Below are positions 7,715 through 23,064 of a DNA stretch of 64,000 nucleotides, piece after piece (within the stretch, counting starts at the first letter, position 1; each line of letters starts with the position of its first letter). Both the position numbers and the translations under genes were made by a program. Below the pieces are notes generated by a model that was not told the DNA's origin, did not search any database, and saw nothing but the letters and a program-made list of their open reading frames with translations. The DNA is taken from the NCBI GenBank assembly GCA_003552625.1, contig PUNM01000139.1, forward strand, positions 1-64,000, in the 5' to 3' direction. This DNA comes from Ectothiorhodospiraceae bacterium. GTDB lineage: Bacteria > Pseudomonadota > Gammaproteobacteria > Nitrococcales > Halorhodospiraceae.

Positions 7715-8317
7715 ATGGCCAGCGTATTCTCGCGTCTCGTTGTCAAGAACCCCACCGGCGTCGTGATGGAGACGCTCATCTTCCTCCTCGCCGTGACAGG
7801 GGTGCTTGTGATGATCGTCGGATCGATCGTCAGCGCCTTGCTCTCTGCGGCAACCTGGAACAGCCTCATAGGCGGCTTCCCGGGCGGGATCGCGCAGATG
7901 GGGCACGATGCCGACGGTTGGTTCCGGTTGTTCTTCACAATCGTCGGGGGTCTGTCCCTGGTGGTCTTCTCCGGAGTGCTTAGCGCTCTCTACAACCTGT
8001 TTCTGACCCCGGTGCTTCGGAGCCGTAATGTCGCCCGGCTTGAAAAACGCGGTTTCCAGGCGGATCCAATCTTCTGCGGCCAGTGGGAGTGGTCGGTACT
8101 CGACCCGCAACAGCGCTACGCGTTCTTCCTAACCGCCGCCCGGGCTCTCCAGATCCACGCCGATGAGATCAAGAAGGTAGCAGTGCGTTCTATGCCGCTC
8201 GGACGCAAGCATCTGCTCCGGGTCGAGCTGACGGATCCACAGACGCCTTATCACGAGGTCTATTTCAAATCCAAAGACGAGGCGAATGCACTCCACAAGG
8301 CGCTGCGCGAGCTTTGA
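7715..8317 (+). CDS. Unknown inner-membrane protein with two membrane segments and a soluble tail
   Basis: 200 residues. I do not recognise the family. Two hydrophobic stretches are clear: about 19-46 and about 72-98 (rich in Gly, Leu, Val). A positively charged soluble C-terminal part of ~100 residues follows, so that part probably faces the cytoplasm; it has an aromatic GQWEWSVLD segment and ends in a mixed alpha/beta pattern. GAGG at 7700-7703 is a possible ribosome site for the ATG at 7715. The stop overlaps a possible TTG start of the next gene, and the REC-GGDEF gene begins 32 nt later, so the two are probably co-transcribed and may work together in signalling. That link is inference from position only. 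Confidence 0.7.
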   Translation: MASVFSRLVVKNPTGVVMETLIFLLAVTGVLVMIVGSIVSALLSAATWNSLIGGFPGGIAQMGHDADGWFRLFFTIVGGLSLVVFSGVLSALYNLFLTPVLRSRNVARLEKRGFQADPIFCGQWEWSVLDPQQRYAFFLTAARALQIHADEIKKVAVRSMPLGRKHLLRVELTDPQTPYHEVYFKSKDEANALHKALREL

Positions 8318-8349
8318 GCGACCTTCGCGAAGGAACAGGAGACACCGCC

Positions 8350-9273
8350 GTGCCTGTGCACGAAGCGGAGCAGCCGACCCTGCTCATCGTCGATGACGAG
8401 CCGACCAACATCCAGGCCCTGGCCCATCTGCTCAAGGCGGACCACCGGATACGCGTCGCCAATGACGGCACCAAGGCACTGGAGGTCGCTGCCAGCGATC
8501 CCCAGCCGGATCTGATCCTGCTCGACGTCGTCATGCCGGATCCGGACGGTTACGAGGTCTGTCGGCAACTGAAGAATGACCCGAGAACCCATGACATACC
8601 AGTCATTTTTGTAACGGGCCGCAACAGTGACGCCGACGAGGAACGAGGACTCGAACTCGGTGCGGTGGACTACATCACCAAACCCTTCTCCCCGCGGATA
8701 ACCCGCACCCGTGTCCGCAATCATGTAGACCTGAAACGCAAGTCGGATGCCCTCGAGCGTCTCTCCCAGCGGGACGCGCTTACGGACCTGCCCAATCGAA
8801 GGGTGCTCGACCAGCGATTCCCGGAGGAATGGATCCGAGCGCAACGCGGGGTCACCCCGCTATCGGTCATCATGATCGATATCGATCATTTCAAGGCCTA
8901 CAACGACCACTACGGCCACGGCGCGGGCGACGACTGCCTGCGCCGGGTAGCCCGCGCCCTCGCCGATGTGCCTGGTCGGGCAACCGACTTGGTAGCACGC
9001 TACGGTGGCGAGGAGTTCGTCGTTCTATTGCCCTACACCGATGTCACCAGTGCTGAAGAGATGGCCGAACGCTTCCGCACTACCGTCGCCGACATGGCCA
9101 TACCGCATCGCCATGCACCGAGCACGGAGATCGTCACCGTGAGCCTGGGGGTGGCCACACATACCCCGGGCGACGGAGTCACCTCGTTCGATCAACTCCA
9201 GAGCGCGGCAGATCAGGCACTCTACGCAGCCAAACGAGCCGGTCGTAACCGTGTATGCCGTGGACCCCGTTGA
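8350..9273 (+). CDS. Response regulator with GGDEF output (REC-GGDEF, PleD/WspR-like)
   Basis: 307 residues from the chosen GTG. The receiver domain begins TLLIVDDEPTN, has the phospho-acceptor Asp in LILLDVVMPDPDG near 56, and the conserved Lys in YITKPF. The GGDEF domain starts at RDALTDLPNRR, has DIDHFKAYND and the active loop GGEEF near 220; RATD five residues before it matches the I-site. Phosphorylation by a partner kinase should activate c-di-GMP synthesis; the hybrid kinase directly downstream is an obvious candidate. GTG at 8350 is preferred because AGGAG (8337-8341) lies 8 nt upstream; the TTG at 8314, overlapping the previous stop, is the alternative. No DNA-binding domain. Confidence 0.92.
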   Translation: MPVHEAEQPTLLIVDDEPTNIQALAHLLKADHRIRVANDGTKALEVAASDPQPDLILLDVVMPDPDGYEVCRQLKNDPRTHDIPVIFVTGRNSDADEERGLELGAVDYITKPFSPRITRTRVRNHVDLKRKSDALERLSQRDALTDLPNRRVLDQRFPEEWIRAQRGVTPLSVIMIDIDHFKAYNDHYGHGAGDDCLRRVARALADVPGRATDLVARYGGEEFVVLLPYTDVTSAEEMAERFRTTVADMAIPHRHAPSTEIVTVSLGVATHTPGDGVTSFDQLQSAADQALYAAKRAGRNRVCRGPR

Positions 9274-9401
9274 ACTGATACCGCGCGGTAACCGGCACCC
9301 TCGCTCCGGTTCTTGGCTTGCCGCACGCAGGCCTGTGATATTCTGGGCGAAACCCCATAACCTGCAGGGACTCCCAGGCGCTGGCGCGGGGCTTCAGAGA
9401 T

Positions 9402-13163
<3,762 letters not shown>

Positions 13164-13287
13164 TCCGGTGGGCGGATGACGGTCATCCCTCTGTCATCGA
13201 GCGGGCATCGCCGCGTAACAGCAGAGTGTCAACGTGCCGTCTACTCTGAAAAGATCGAAGCGATCCAGCGGCACTAGGAGGTTTCAC

Positions 13288-13506
13288 ATGGCCCGCAAAA
13301 GCCCGACGGAGCTGTATTACACCGCCCTGCGCATGTACCGGCATGGCATCACCATTGAGCAGATCGCCGACGAACTGGCGATTCACCCGGAGTCCGTGCG
13401 GACCTGGCTGGCGACCCCGGTCTACCCGGCCGCGGGGCGGAAGAATCCGAGCCATCGCCGCACCGGCATTTCCGGGCACAGCGGCTCGAAGCAGGCTGCT
13501 GTCTGA
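13288..13506 (+). CDS. Small HTH (homeodomain-like) protein
   Basis: 72 residues. The middle reads LYYTALRMYRHGITIEQIAD followed by ELAIHPESVRTWL, a helix-turn-helix of the kind at the N-terminus of transposases and sigma-like regulators. The tail after it is basic and rich in Gly/Ser. No transposase catalytic part follows and no inverted repeats flank it, so I do not call it an element. AGGAGG (13276-13281) is an almost perfect ribosome site 6 nt before the ATG, so the gene is very likely real and well translated; an in-frame ATG at 13234 lacks such a site. It sits alone between two hybrid-kinase genes, 124 nt after the first and 136 nt before the second. Function unknown, DNA binding inferred. 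Confidence 0.75.
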   Translation: MARKSPTELYYTALRMYRHGITIEQIADELAIHPESVRTWLATPVYPAAGRKNPSHRRTGISGHSGSKQAAV

Positions 13507-13642
13507 TCCGGGCGATTGCTCTTGATGATCGATACTCACCACGTCCATGCCGCGCCAGCGCTCTTTACGAGCAAGGGGTTGATCTCTACTTGCGTACCAA
13601 CTACACCTAGCGGAGACAACGCGCCGCACAGGGAGATCATAC

Positions 13643-15556
13643 ATGGACGTCGATCGCGAAACGCTACTCCAAGTGGCGCAGGCCACTGCGCCGGTCGGCA
13701 GTTGGATGCTCAATGGCTCGACCGGAGCCGTTCACGTCTCTTCCGAGGTGCGCGAACTGCTCGACCTATCCCCTGCCCCCCAACTGAGTCTTCGCCGGGC
13801 ACTCCACCTTTTCCCTCCGGCAGAGCGCCGCTCCGTGGCCCACGCCGTGCGCGCAGCCCTTAAGCGAGGCCAACCGTTCCGGCTGGAGGCCAACGTCCGC
13901 AACGCCGGGCGGGAGCGAACCCTGCAAGTCTGCAAAGCGGGTAAGCCGATGACCGATGATCACGGCCGGATTGTCGGCGTGCGCGGCTGTCTGCAGGACA
14001 TCACCCAGATCCGGGAGACCGAGGCGCAGGCCCAAAAGCTTGCGCGGCGGCTGGAGTCTACCCTCGAGGGAATGTCCGACGCCTTCTTTCTGGTTGATCG
14101 CTCGTGGCGTTTTCAGTTTCTCAATCACGGAGCCGAAAGACTCCTGCAGTGCAACCGTGAGGAGCTCCTCGGCTCAGTCGCCTGGGATGCATTCCCGGAC
14201 GCCCTCGGCACCGACTTCGAGGCTCACTACCGCCAGGCCCTCTCCGACGATCAACCGGCCTACTTCGAAGCCTACTACCCACCGATCGACACATGGTTCG
14301 AAGTGCGGGCTTTCCCGACGGATCAAGGGCTGGCGGTCTATTTCCGCAACATCACCGAGCGCAAGGAACGGGAGGCCGAGCGACGCGAACTGACCGAAGC
14401 ACTGCGCGAGGCCCGGGACCGCGCCGAAAGCGCGAACCAGGCCAAGTCAAAGTTCCTCTCGGCAATGAGCCATGAGTTGCGCACCCCTCTGAACGCGGTC
14501 ATCGGCTTTGCTCAGCTGCTTCTGGAACAACCGTCACCAGCCGCGCACATTCAGCAACGCTATACGCGGCACATCCTGGACGGCGGCTGGCACCTGCGCG
14601 AGCTCGTTGACAAGGTCCTGCACTTCGCGCAACTGGATGCTGGCCACCTTGAGGTCCACAACGAGCCGCTCGCTGTCACTAACCTCATCCGTGGTTCGCT
14701 GAAACACCTGGAGGCCGAAGCCGAGCGCCGGCAGGTTCACCTCCTCGATTGGTCGCCTGAGCACTCCAGCCTCTGGGTGAACGCCGATCCGCTCCGCGCT
14801 CGTCAGGCATTGACCCACCTGCTCGAAAACGCCATTCGCTACAACCGACCCGGAGGTCAGGTGCGCGTTGGGTGGGATGCTTTCGGCGGACAGGTCCACA
14901 TCGATGTCAGTGACACCGGCACCGGGATCACGGCTGCGCAGTGTGAACATCTCTTCAATCCCTTCGAGCGCCTGGGTCGGGAGACGAGCACCGAGATGGG
15001 GTCCGGGCTGGGGTTAACGCTTGCGCGACAGTTGGCGCGCAGGATGGGTGGCGACGTACGCCTCATCCGCAGCGTGCCGGAGCGCGGCGCGACATTCCGG
15101 ATGAGCCTGCCCGCCCCCCAGTTCGCCAGTTCAGGCCACGCGCTGCCAGGCAACTCCCTGCAGCGAGGCCGGCCCGGCCAGCGCAGCCGCCGGATGGAGA
15201 TCCTCTATATCGAAGACAACGAGTTGAACATGATGGTGGTCCACGGCCTTCTGACGGCAAGCGCCGATATCCACCTGCACGAGGCCTGGACCGGTGCGCA
15301 GGGGCTCGAGGCGGCGCGTCACTGCCGCCCCGACCTGATCCTGCTCGATCTGCACCTGCCCGATATGCATGGCCGCGAGGTCCTCGCGGGCCTGCAGAAA
15401 GAGCCCGAGCTGCGCGGGACCCCAGTGGTCGTGATTAGTGCAGACGCCTCGACGGACGCCTCCGACGAGCTTCTCCACCAGATCGATAGCTACCTGGTCA
15501 AACCCTTCCGGATAAGCGATCTGGAGACGCTGATCGAGCGCTTCGCCCCGTTGTAG
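13643..15556 (+). CDS. Hybrid sensor histidine kinase: two PAS, HK, C-terminal REC
   Basis: 637 residues, soluble. PAS 1 is at about 5-130 and PAS 2 at about 135-245, the second ending YFRNITERKERE. A coiled coil leads to the H-box SHELRTPLNAVIGFAQLL, His near 277. The ATPase domain has NAIRYNRPGG in the N-box, DTGTGI in G1 and GSGLGLTLARQLARRMGG in G2. A receiver domain closes the protein (about 515-637), with YIEDNELN, Asp in LLDLHLPDMHG and Lys in YLVKPF. There is no Hpt or output domain, so the signal must pass to a separate protein. GGGAG upstream of the ATG at 13643 is a fair ribosome site. It ends 11 nt before the convergent fumC stop. Confidence 0.94.
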   Translation: MDVDRETLLQVAQATAPVGSWMLNGSTGAVHVSSEVRELLDLSPAPQLSLRRALHLFPPAERRSVAHAVRAALKRGQPFRLEANVRNAGRERTLQVCKAGKPMTDDHGRIVGVRGCLQDITQIRETEAQAQKLARRLESTLEGMSDAFFLVDRSWRFQFLNHGAERLLQCNREELLGSVAWDAFPDALGTDFEAHYRQALSDDQPAYFEAYYPPIDTWFEVRAFPTDQGLAVYFRNITERKEREAERRELTEALREARDRAESANQAKSKFLSAMSHELRTPLNAVIGFAQLLLEQPSPAAHIQQRYTRHILDGGWHLRELVDKVLHFAQLDAGHLEVHNEPLAVTNLIRGSLKHLEAEAERRQVHLLDWSPEHSSLWVNADPLRARQALTHLLENAIRYNRPGGQVRVGWDAFGGQVHIDVSDTGTGITAAQCEHLFNPFERLGRETSTEMGSGLGLTLARQLARRMGGDVRLIRSVPERGATFRMSLPAPQFASSGHALPGNSLQRGRPGQRSRRMEILYIEDNELNMMVVHGLLTASADIHLHEAWTGAQGLEAARHCRPDLILLDLHLPDMHGREVLAGLQKEPELRGTPVVVISADASTDASDELLHQIDSYLVKPFRISDLETLIERFAPL

Positions 15557-15567
15557 CAGGAATAGGC

Positions 15568-18422
<2,855 letters not shown>

Positions 18423-18444
18423 GCGTTCCCGTCGCGCCCCGGGA

Positions 18445-18462
18445 CGCCCGCTTCGGCGGGCG
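18445..18462. terminator. UUCG-loop hairpin between convergent purB and Nudix genes
   Basis: CGCCCGC, loop TTCG, GCGGGCG: a 7-bp GC-only stem with the extra-stable UUCG tetraloop. It lies 23 nt after the purB stop and just before the stop of the convergent Nudix gene, so it could serve both directions. No U-tract on either side, so strength is uncertain. Confidence 0.55.
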
Positions 18463-18463
18463 C

Positions 18464-19108
18464 CTAGTCGTCCTCGGCCGGATCCGACCAGAGGTGCTCG
18501 CTCCAGCGCCCCTCGCTCCATTCCTCCCGCAGACGGCGGCGATTAAGCGCCAGCCACTGCAGGGCAATGACAGGCATTGCGGCCCGGTAATGGCCACCGG
18601 CGACCTGATCGATGGCTTCGTCGGCGGGCAGTACATGGGCCCAGATGTCTTCGTGCTCGCTGTCGAGGCCGTGTACTCCACCGACCTCGCGAGTATCACA
18701 GCGCGCGCAGTAGAGTAGGACCCGCTCGCTGGTGCAGCCGGGGCTCGGCAGGTAGTCGCAGATCAGGCGCAAGTCGTCGATCGCCACCTGCGCTTCCTCC
18801 CAGGCCTCCCGCACCGCTACGCTCCGGGGGTCTTCGCCGGGCTCCGCCATCCCGGCAATGGTCTCCGTAATCCAGGCGCCGCGATCGTCATCCATCGCCC
18901 CGACACGGAATTGCTCGACCATCACCACTGTATCTTCCTCCGGGTCGTACGGGAGGACACCCACCGCCATTCCACGCACCAGGCACTCCCGGGTGACCTC
19001 TTCAGACATGCCCCCTTCAAACAGGGCGTGGCGCAGTCGGAAGCGATCCAGGCGCAAATAACCCTGGTGACAGTGCTCACGGGCGAGGATCTCGTAGCGG
19101 TGGGCCAT
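18464..19108 (-). CDS. nudF: Nudix hydrolase, ADP-ribose pyrophosphatase type
   Basis: 214 residues. Resembles NudF (ADP-ribose to AMP plus ribose-5-phosphate). The N-terminal strand domain (about 1-55, including RFRLRHALFEGG) precedes the Nudix fold; VVMVEQFRVGA and AWITETIAGMAEPGE are typical of the family. The Nudix box runs from GMAEPGE (about 86) through REAWEEAQV; catalytic Glu residues of REx2EE are kept. The Gly that normally ends the box (EExGU) is Gln here, an unusual change. The downstream YPSPG-like segment (YLPSPGCTSERV) matches ADP-ribose-specific members. In many relatives this gene lies near tolC or parE; here it sits with rlmD, 23 nt downstream of it. Confidence 0.88.
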   Translation of the reverse strand: MAHRYEILAREHCHQGYLRLDRFRLRHALFEGGMSEEVTRECLVRGMAVGVLPYDPEEDTVVMVEQFRVGAMDDDRGAWITETIAGMAEPGEDPRSVAVREAWEEAQVAIDDLRLICDYLPSPGCTSERVLLYCARCDTREVGGVHGLDSEHEDIWAHVLPADEAIDQVAGGHYRAAMPVIALQWLALNRRRLREEWSEGRWSEHLWSDPAEDD

Positions 19109-19131
19109 GGCGCGGAAACCTCCTTGATCGT

Positions 19132-20454
19132 CTACTCGCGGTCAAACACCGCGAAACTCTCCACATGAGCCGTGTGCGGGAACATGTCCATGACCCCGGC
19201 CGCGGTCAGCCGGAAGCCGTGACGACGAACGAGTTCCCCGGCGTCGCGCGCCAGGGTCGCGGGGCCACAGGAGCAATAAACCACCCGGCGCGCACCGGTC
19301 GCGCTGACGGCCGGCAAAACCTCCAATGCACCGGAGCGCGGCGGATCGAGCAGAACCGCGTCGAAGCCGCCCCGGACCCGAGCAATGCCGGCTTCCTCGG
19401 TCAAGTCCGCGGCCTGAAAGCTGACCGATACGCCGTTTCGCTGAGCGTTAGCAGCAGCTCGCTCGACGAGAGCGGCATCCCCCTCAATGCCATTGACCGA
19501 ACCCCCCTCGGCCGCCAGCGGGAGCGAGAAGTTCCCGAGGCCGCAGAAAAGGTCGAGAATGCGCTTGCCCGGCTCCGGAGCCAGCCAATCCACCGTCCGC
19601 TGAACCATCGCTGTATTCATGGCAGCGTTCACTTGGGTGAAGTCTGTCGCCGAAAAACCGAGTTCAAGATCCCATGGTTCGAGCCGGTAGTGGAGATCCG
19701 GGCCTGCCACGGGCGAAAGGGGCGTGATCGTCGTTTCGTCGCCGGGCTGTTCCAACACCGCGAGGCCGGTATCCTCGGCGAACTGTACCATGCGGGAGCG
19801 GTCGGTCTCGTTCGGCGCCTCCAGCGTGCGAAAGACCAGCGCCACATCCGTGTCCGCACAGGCCACTTCGATCTGCGGAATCCGGTTCCTGATCGACAGC
19901 TCACCAACCAGTTCGGCGAGGGCCTCTATCCGGCAGCCGACACGGGGGTCGAGCACCGGGCAGAACTGTACCGGAGCCACCAGAGGGCTGTGCTTCTCAC
20001 GAAATCCGACCAGCACGCCACCCTTGCGCGGAACGTCCTTGACCGCAAGGCGGGCCTTGCGGCGATACCCCCACACCGGGCCAGTCAACGCCGGCAGTCG
20101 CTGCTCGGGCTCCACACCCCCCATCCGCGCAAGCTGCTCGAAGAGTACCCGCTCCTTGTGAGCGATCTGGGCCTCTGGCGGCAAGTGCTGGAGCGCACAG
20201 CCACCACAGTTCCCGAAGTGGGCACACTCCGGCGCGATTCGCTCGGCCGCCGGCTCGAGGATCTCCACTGCAGTCGCCTCCGCCCGGGAGCGCCGCAGCT
20301 TGGTATACCGCATGCGGATACGCTCACCAGGCAGAGCGAAGTCCACAAAGACCGGTCGGCCCTGTTCGTCGTGGGTAATTCCTCGCCCCTCATGGGCCAT
20401 ACCCTCCACCGAAGCCGTCACCGGCTCTTTGGGAATGCGGCGCTTACGTCCCAC
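19132..20454 (-). CDS. rlmD: 23S rRNA (uracil(1939)-C(5))-methyltransferase
   Basis: 440 residues. SAM-dependent methylation of U1939 in 23S rRNA. An N-terminal TRAM-like domain (about 10-65) contains GRPVFVDFALPGERI. The [4Fe-4S] ligands are seen as CAHFGNCGGC near residue 77 plus a later Cys in VQFCPV, the RumA pattern. The SAM domain has ILDLFCGLGNFSLPLA. The catalytic Cys is in VVYCSCGPATLARD and the last motif is MDMFPHTAHVE. I chose the GTG at 20454: GGAGG lies 6 nt upstream, and a longer form to 20523 would overlap the next gene by 80 nt without homology. It overlaps the exonuclease gene by 11 nt. Confidence 0.95.
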   Translation of the reverse strand: MGRKRRIPKEPVTASVEGMAHEGRGITHDEQGRPVFVDFALPGERIRMRYTKLRRSRAEATAVEILEPAAERIAPECAHFGNCGGCALQHLPPEAQIAHKERVLFEQLARMGGVEPEQRLPALTGPVWGYRRKARLAVKDVPRKGGVLVGFREKHSPLVAPVQFCPVLDPRVGCRIEALAELVGELSIRNRIPQIEVACADTDVALVFRTLEAPNETDRSRMVQFAEDTGLAVLEQPGDETTITPLSPVAGPDLHYRLEPWDLELGFSATDFTQVNAAMNTAMVQRTVDWLAPEPGKRILDLFCGLGNFSLPLAAEGGSVNGIEGDAALVERAAANAQRNGVSVSFQAADLTEEAGIARVRGGFDAVLLDPPRSGALEVLPAVSATGARRVVYCSCGPATLARDAGELVRRHGFRLTAAGVMDMFPHTAHVESFAVFDRE

Positions 20455-21217
20455 GCCACGCCTCCAGAAAACCAAGCAGGTGCGGCCGATCACTGGCGGC
20501 CAGGGCTTCGGCAACTCGGTCACACTCCCGACTGTAGTCAGTCTCGTCGAGTGCTCCGCGGAAATGCTGGAAGCGCAGGTAAAGCAGGTAGGTGTTCAGC
20601 ACGTCTGTTTCACAGTAGTTGCGAACCGCCTCGAGTTCTCCATTGGCCACGGCATCGGCAACGGCACTGCCGCTCATTCCCATCTTGCCGGGCAACCCAC
20701 AGAGTGTCGCCATCTCGTCAAGCGGCGCAGCGCCCCGCATCTGGAACGAGGCGAGGACATCCATCAGGTCCGTGTGCCGCTCGTGGTAGCGGTTGAGGTA
20801 GTTGTTAAAGCGAAAGCTGCGATCATTATCGCCGGTCTCCCAGTAGCGCGGCGCCGTCAGACCGTGGATGAGGGCCCGGTGATGGAGAACGGGGATGTCG
20901 AACCCATTGCCGTTCCAGGAAACCAGATCCGGAACATAGCGATCGAGACCGTCAAAGAAGCGCTGCAGCAGCTGTGGCTCCTGATCGTCCAGTTCCCCCA
21001 GCGACCAGACGCGGAAACGCCCGTTGACGATCCCGGCTAGGGAGACGGCGACGACGCGATGCAGGTGCAGCCGTGGAAACTCGCTTCCCGTCTCCTGGCG
21101 CCGGCGTGCGGCCATGGCGCGGGACACATCGGCATCCTCCAGCCCATCGAGGCCGTAGACGCGCCGCCCTCCTGTCAGATCGGGTACGGTCTCGAGGTCA
21201 AAGGCGAGCACGTTCAT
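20444..21217 (-). CDS. Predicted 3'-5' exonuclease, PolB-like DEDD family
   Basis: 257 residues. All three exonuclease motifs of the DEDD superfamily are present: FDLET (ExoI, residues 6-10), SWNGNGFDIPVL (ExoII, about 100-111) and YCETDVLNTY (ExoIII, about 202-211). Spacing and overall length match the family described as related to the exonuclease domain of DNA polymerase B; there is no polymerase domain. Substrate unknown, probably single-stranded DNA or RNA. The ATG overlaps the acpS stop as ATGA and the 3' end overlaps rlmD by 11 nt, so it is translated as part of the long minus-strand run. Confidence 0.88.
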   Translation of the reverse strand: MNVLAFDLETVPDLTGGRRVYGLDGLEDADVSRAMAARRRQETGSEFPRLHLHRVVAVSLAGIVNGRFRVWSLGELDDQEPQLLQRFFDGLDRYVPDLVSWNGNGFDIPVLHHRALIHGLTAPRYWETGDNDRSFRFNNYLNRYHERHTDLMDVLASFQMRGAAPLDEMATLCGLPGKMGMSGSAVADAVANGELEAVRNYCETDVLNTYLLYLRFQHFRGALDETDYSRECDRVAEALAASDRPHLLGFLEAWRGT

Positions 21218-21615
21218 TTCACTCCTCCCTGGGTTGCATCGCCAACGAGCACAACGAAGGCAACCGCATACTCCCGTTCATCGGTGATACTCAGCTCAGC
21301 GCGGATCACCCCCAGCGCCGTTGCACGCTCAGCCGCCGCACGATGGAAACGGAGGCCGGGCTTGCCCCAGGCGTCATGAACCACTTCCAGATCGCGCAAC
21401 GTCACACCCTGACTGAAACCTGTACCCAGTGCCTTGGAGGCGGCCTCCTTGGCCGCAAAGCGCCTCGCCAAGAAGGCAACCCGTGAGCCCGTCTGCTCAA
21501 AGGCCCGCAATTCCGGTGTAGCCAGTACCCGGCGCGCCAAACGCTCCCCGTGGCGTTCCAGCGCCCTCTCAAGCCGCGCCACTGCGACGATATCGGTCCC
21601 GACCCCAGCGATCAC
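21214..21615 (-). CDS. acpS: Holo-[acyl-carrier-protein] synthase
   Basis: 133 residues. Transfers 4'-phosphopantetheine from CoA to the Ser of apo-ACP. Motif 1 [13 protein letters not shown] is at residues 4-16 (Mg-binding Asp at 8), motif 2 [14 protein letters not shown] at about 53-66 (Glu at 57). GTG start at 21615 overlaps the pdxJ stop as GTGA, and its own stop overlaps the exonuclease start as ATGA, so translational coupling is likely on both sides. pdxJ-acpS is the usual gammaproteobacterial pair. Confidence 0.96.
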   Translation of the reverse strand: MIAGVGTDIVAVARLERALERHGERLARRVLATPELRAFEQTGSRVAFLARRFAAKEAASKALGTGFSQGVTLRDLEVVHDAWGKPGLRFHRAAAERATALGVIRAELSITDEREYAVAFVVLVGDATQGGVK

Positions 21616-22346
21616 ACCGCCGCCCGCATAATCCGCTTCATGGCCGCCACCGCGGGGGCGAGCCCCTCGAATAGGGCGCGGGCAACGATGGCGTGACCGA
21701 TATTGAGCTCCGCCATACCCGGGAGCGCAGCCACCGGCTCCACATTGTGATAGTGCAGTCCATGGCCAGCGTTGACCTGAAGATTTCGCGCGTGCGCCTC
21801 TTCCGCAGCCTGCCGGATACGGAGCAGTTCGCTCTCCCGCGTAGCCTCATCGGGGGCATCCGCGTAAGCCCCGGTATGCAATTCAATCACCGGCGCACCC
21901 GCGGTCGCGGCTGCCGCCACCTGCTCCGGGTCCGGATCGATGAACAGCGACACCCGGATACCGGCACTGCCCAGCTCCCCGCAGGCCTGTTCAATGCGCT
22001 GAGTGTCCCCCGCAACGTCGAGTCCGCCTTCGGTAGTCAGCTCTTCCCGCCTCTCCGGCACGAGGCAGCAATCGGTCGGGCGCAGCCGCGTCGCTATGCC
22101 CACCATCTCCCTGGTAACGGCCATCTCCAGATTCACCCGCGTCTGCACGTGGCGCTGCAGCGCTTCCACATCGTAGTCCTGGATATGGCGACGATCCTCG
22201 CGCAGGTGCACAGTAACGGCGTCCGCACCACCTCGCTCCGCTTCTGCGGCGGCGTGAAGGATGTCCGGATAACGCGTCCCCCGCGCCTGACGCAGGGTCG
22301 CTACATGGTCGATATTAACGCCTAGCTGGATGGACCCGCTCTTCAT
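21612..22346 (-). CDS. pdxJ: Pyridoxine 5'-phosphate synthase
   Basis: 244 residues. Condenses 3-amino-1-hydroxyacetone phosphate with 1-deoxyxylulose-5-phosphate in the last step of de novo vitamin B6 synthesis. A TIM barrel with the family signatures [20 protein letters not shown] at the start, [11 protein letters not shown] (catalytic region), ELHTGAYAD, and [11 protein letters not shown] near the end. The ATG at 22346 is chosen: GAGGAG lies just upstream, and the protein begins at the same point as known PdxJ. Gap to recO only 7 nt. Confidence 0.97.
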   Translation of the reverse strand: MKSGSIQLGVNIDHVATLRQARGTRYPDILHAAAEAERGGADAVTVHLREDRRHIQDYDVEALQRHVQTRVNLEMAVTREMVGIATRLRPTDCCLVPERREELTTEGGLDVAGDTQRIEQACGELGSAGIRVSLFIDPDPEQVAAAATAGAPVIELHTGAYADAPDEATRESELLRIRQAAEEAHARNLQVNAGHGLHYHNVEPVAALPGMAELNIGHAIVARALFEGLAPAVAAMKRIMRAAV

Positions 22347-22353
22347 GCTCTCC

Positions 22354-23064
22354 TCACTGGATTCCGCGCAGGGATCGAAACATTTCGCGGCTTCGTAAGC
22401 GCCGCCCGCCCAGGTGGTGATGGAGTACGGCCCGCATGAGTTGGCGTGCCTCGCTGCGAACCGGCTCGACCAGGAGCGCCCCCTCATCGGCCGCCCCCAG
22501 CGCTTGAAGGGTCGCGCCGCAGACTTCCACGCCGCCCTCACCGGTGCCGGCCAGCTCCGCCCCGCGGTCGGGAACATAGCGGTAACGCTGCCCTGGCTGC
22601 ATCGTTTCGCCGCGGCGATCTGCTTCTAGCTGCAGACCGTATCCGCTCTCCTCGAGTAATGCCACCTCGAAACACCGCAGCGCTGGCTCCTCGTATGCAC
22701 CGCCCAGGCAATCGACGGCAACGGCGTAACGTTCCCAGGTCCGCGGGTGAGGATCCTCGCGGCGCGTCAGGAAGAACAGCAGCTCTGCCATATAGAATCC
22801 ACAGGCCACGGAGCGCCCGCGCAGCCCATAGCCGCGGCCGGCCTGATCGACACCCATGAGCGTCTTGAGATCACCACGGCCCTGCCAAGAGGCCTGCAAC
22901 GGAATAAATGGCTCAAGCAGGCCGCTCCAGCCGCGTCGCCGCGCGCCACGGGCCACCGCTCCAACCCGGCCGTGCTCACGGGTAAACAACTCCACGAGTA
23001 CGCTGGTCTCCCGAAAGGGGCGACGATGGAGAACCCATGCCGGCTGCCCCTCAACGCGGCTCAA
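22354..23064 (-). CDS. recO: DNA repair protein RecO
   Basis: 236 residues. RecO works with RecR to load RecA onto SSB-coated DNA in gap repair. The N-terminal OB fold reads [20 protein letters not shown], then [13 protein letters not shown], both standard for the family; the C-terminal helical part includes [15 protein letters not shown]. The zinc-binding cysteines of some RecO proteins are not present, as in E. coli. The only start that fits is TTG at 23064, overlapping the era stop as TTGA. The order rnc-era-recO-pdxJ-acpS is the E. coli order and makes the identity secure. Confidence 0.95.
   Translation of the reverse strand: MSRVEGQPAWVLHRRPFRETSVLVELFTREHGRVGAVARGARRRGWSGLLEPFIPLQASWQGRGDLKTLMGVDQAGRGYGLRGRSVACGFYMAELLFFLTRREDPHPRTWERYAVAVDCLGGAYEEPALRCFEVALLEESGYGLQLEADRRGETMQPGQRYRYVPDRGAELAGTGEGGVEVCGATLQALGAADEGALLVEPVRSEARQLMRAVLHHHLGGRRLRSREMFRSLRGIQ

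Noticed and set aside
9290-9311. Terminator after the REC-GGDEF gene
   Set aside because: Stem of only 6 bp (AACCGG/CCGGTT) with a 10-nt loop and no U-run.
13169-13197. Terminator after the large hybrid kinase
   Set aside because: GGATGA/TCATCC is a 6-bp stem with a 3-nt loop and no U-run; likely chance.
13288-13506. Insertion sequence or transposase remnant
   Set aside because: HTH only, no catalytic domain, no flanking inverted repeats or target duplication seen.
19165-20796. 543-codon open frame on + strand opposite rlmD and the exonuclease gene
   Set aside because: Spans two real antisense genes; no motif, and very long shadows are expected at this GC content.
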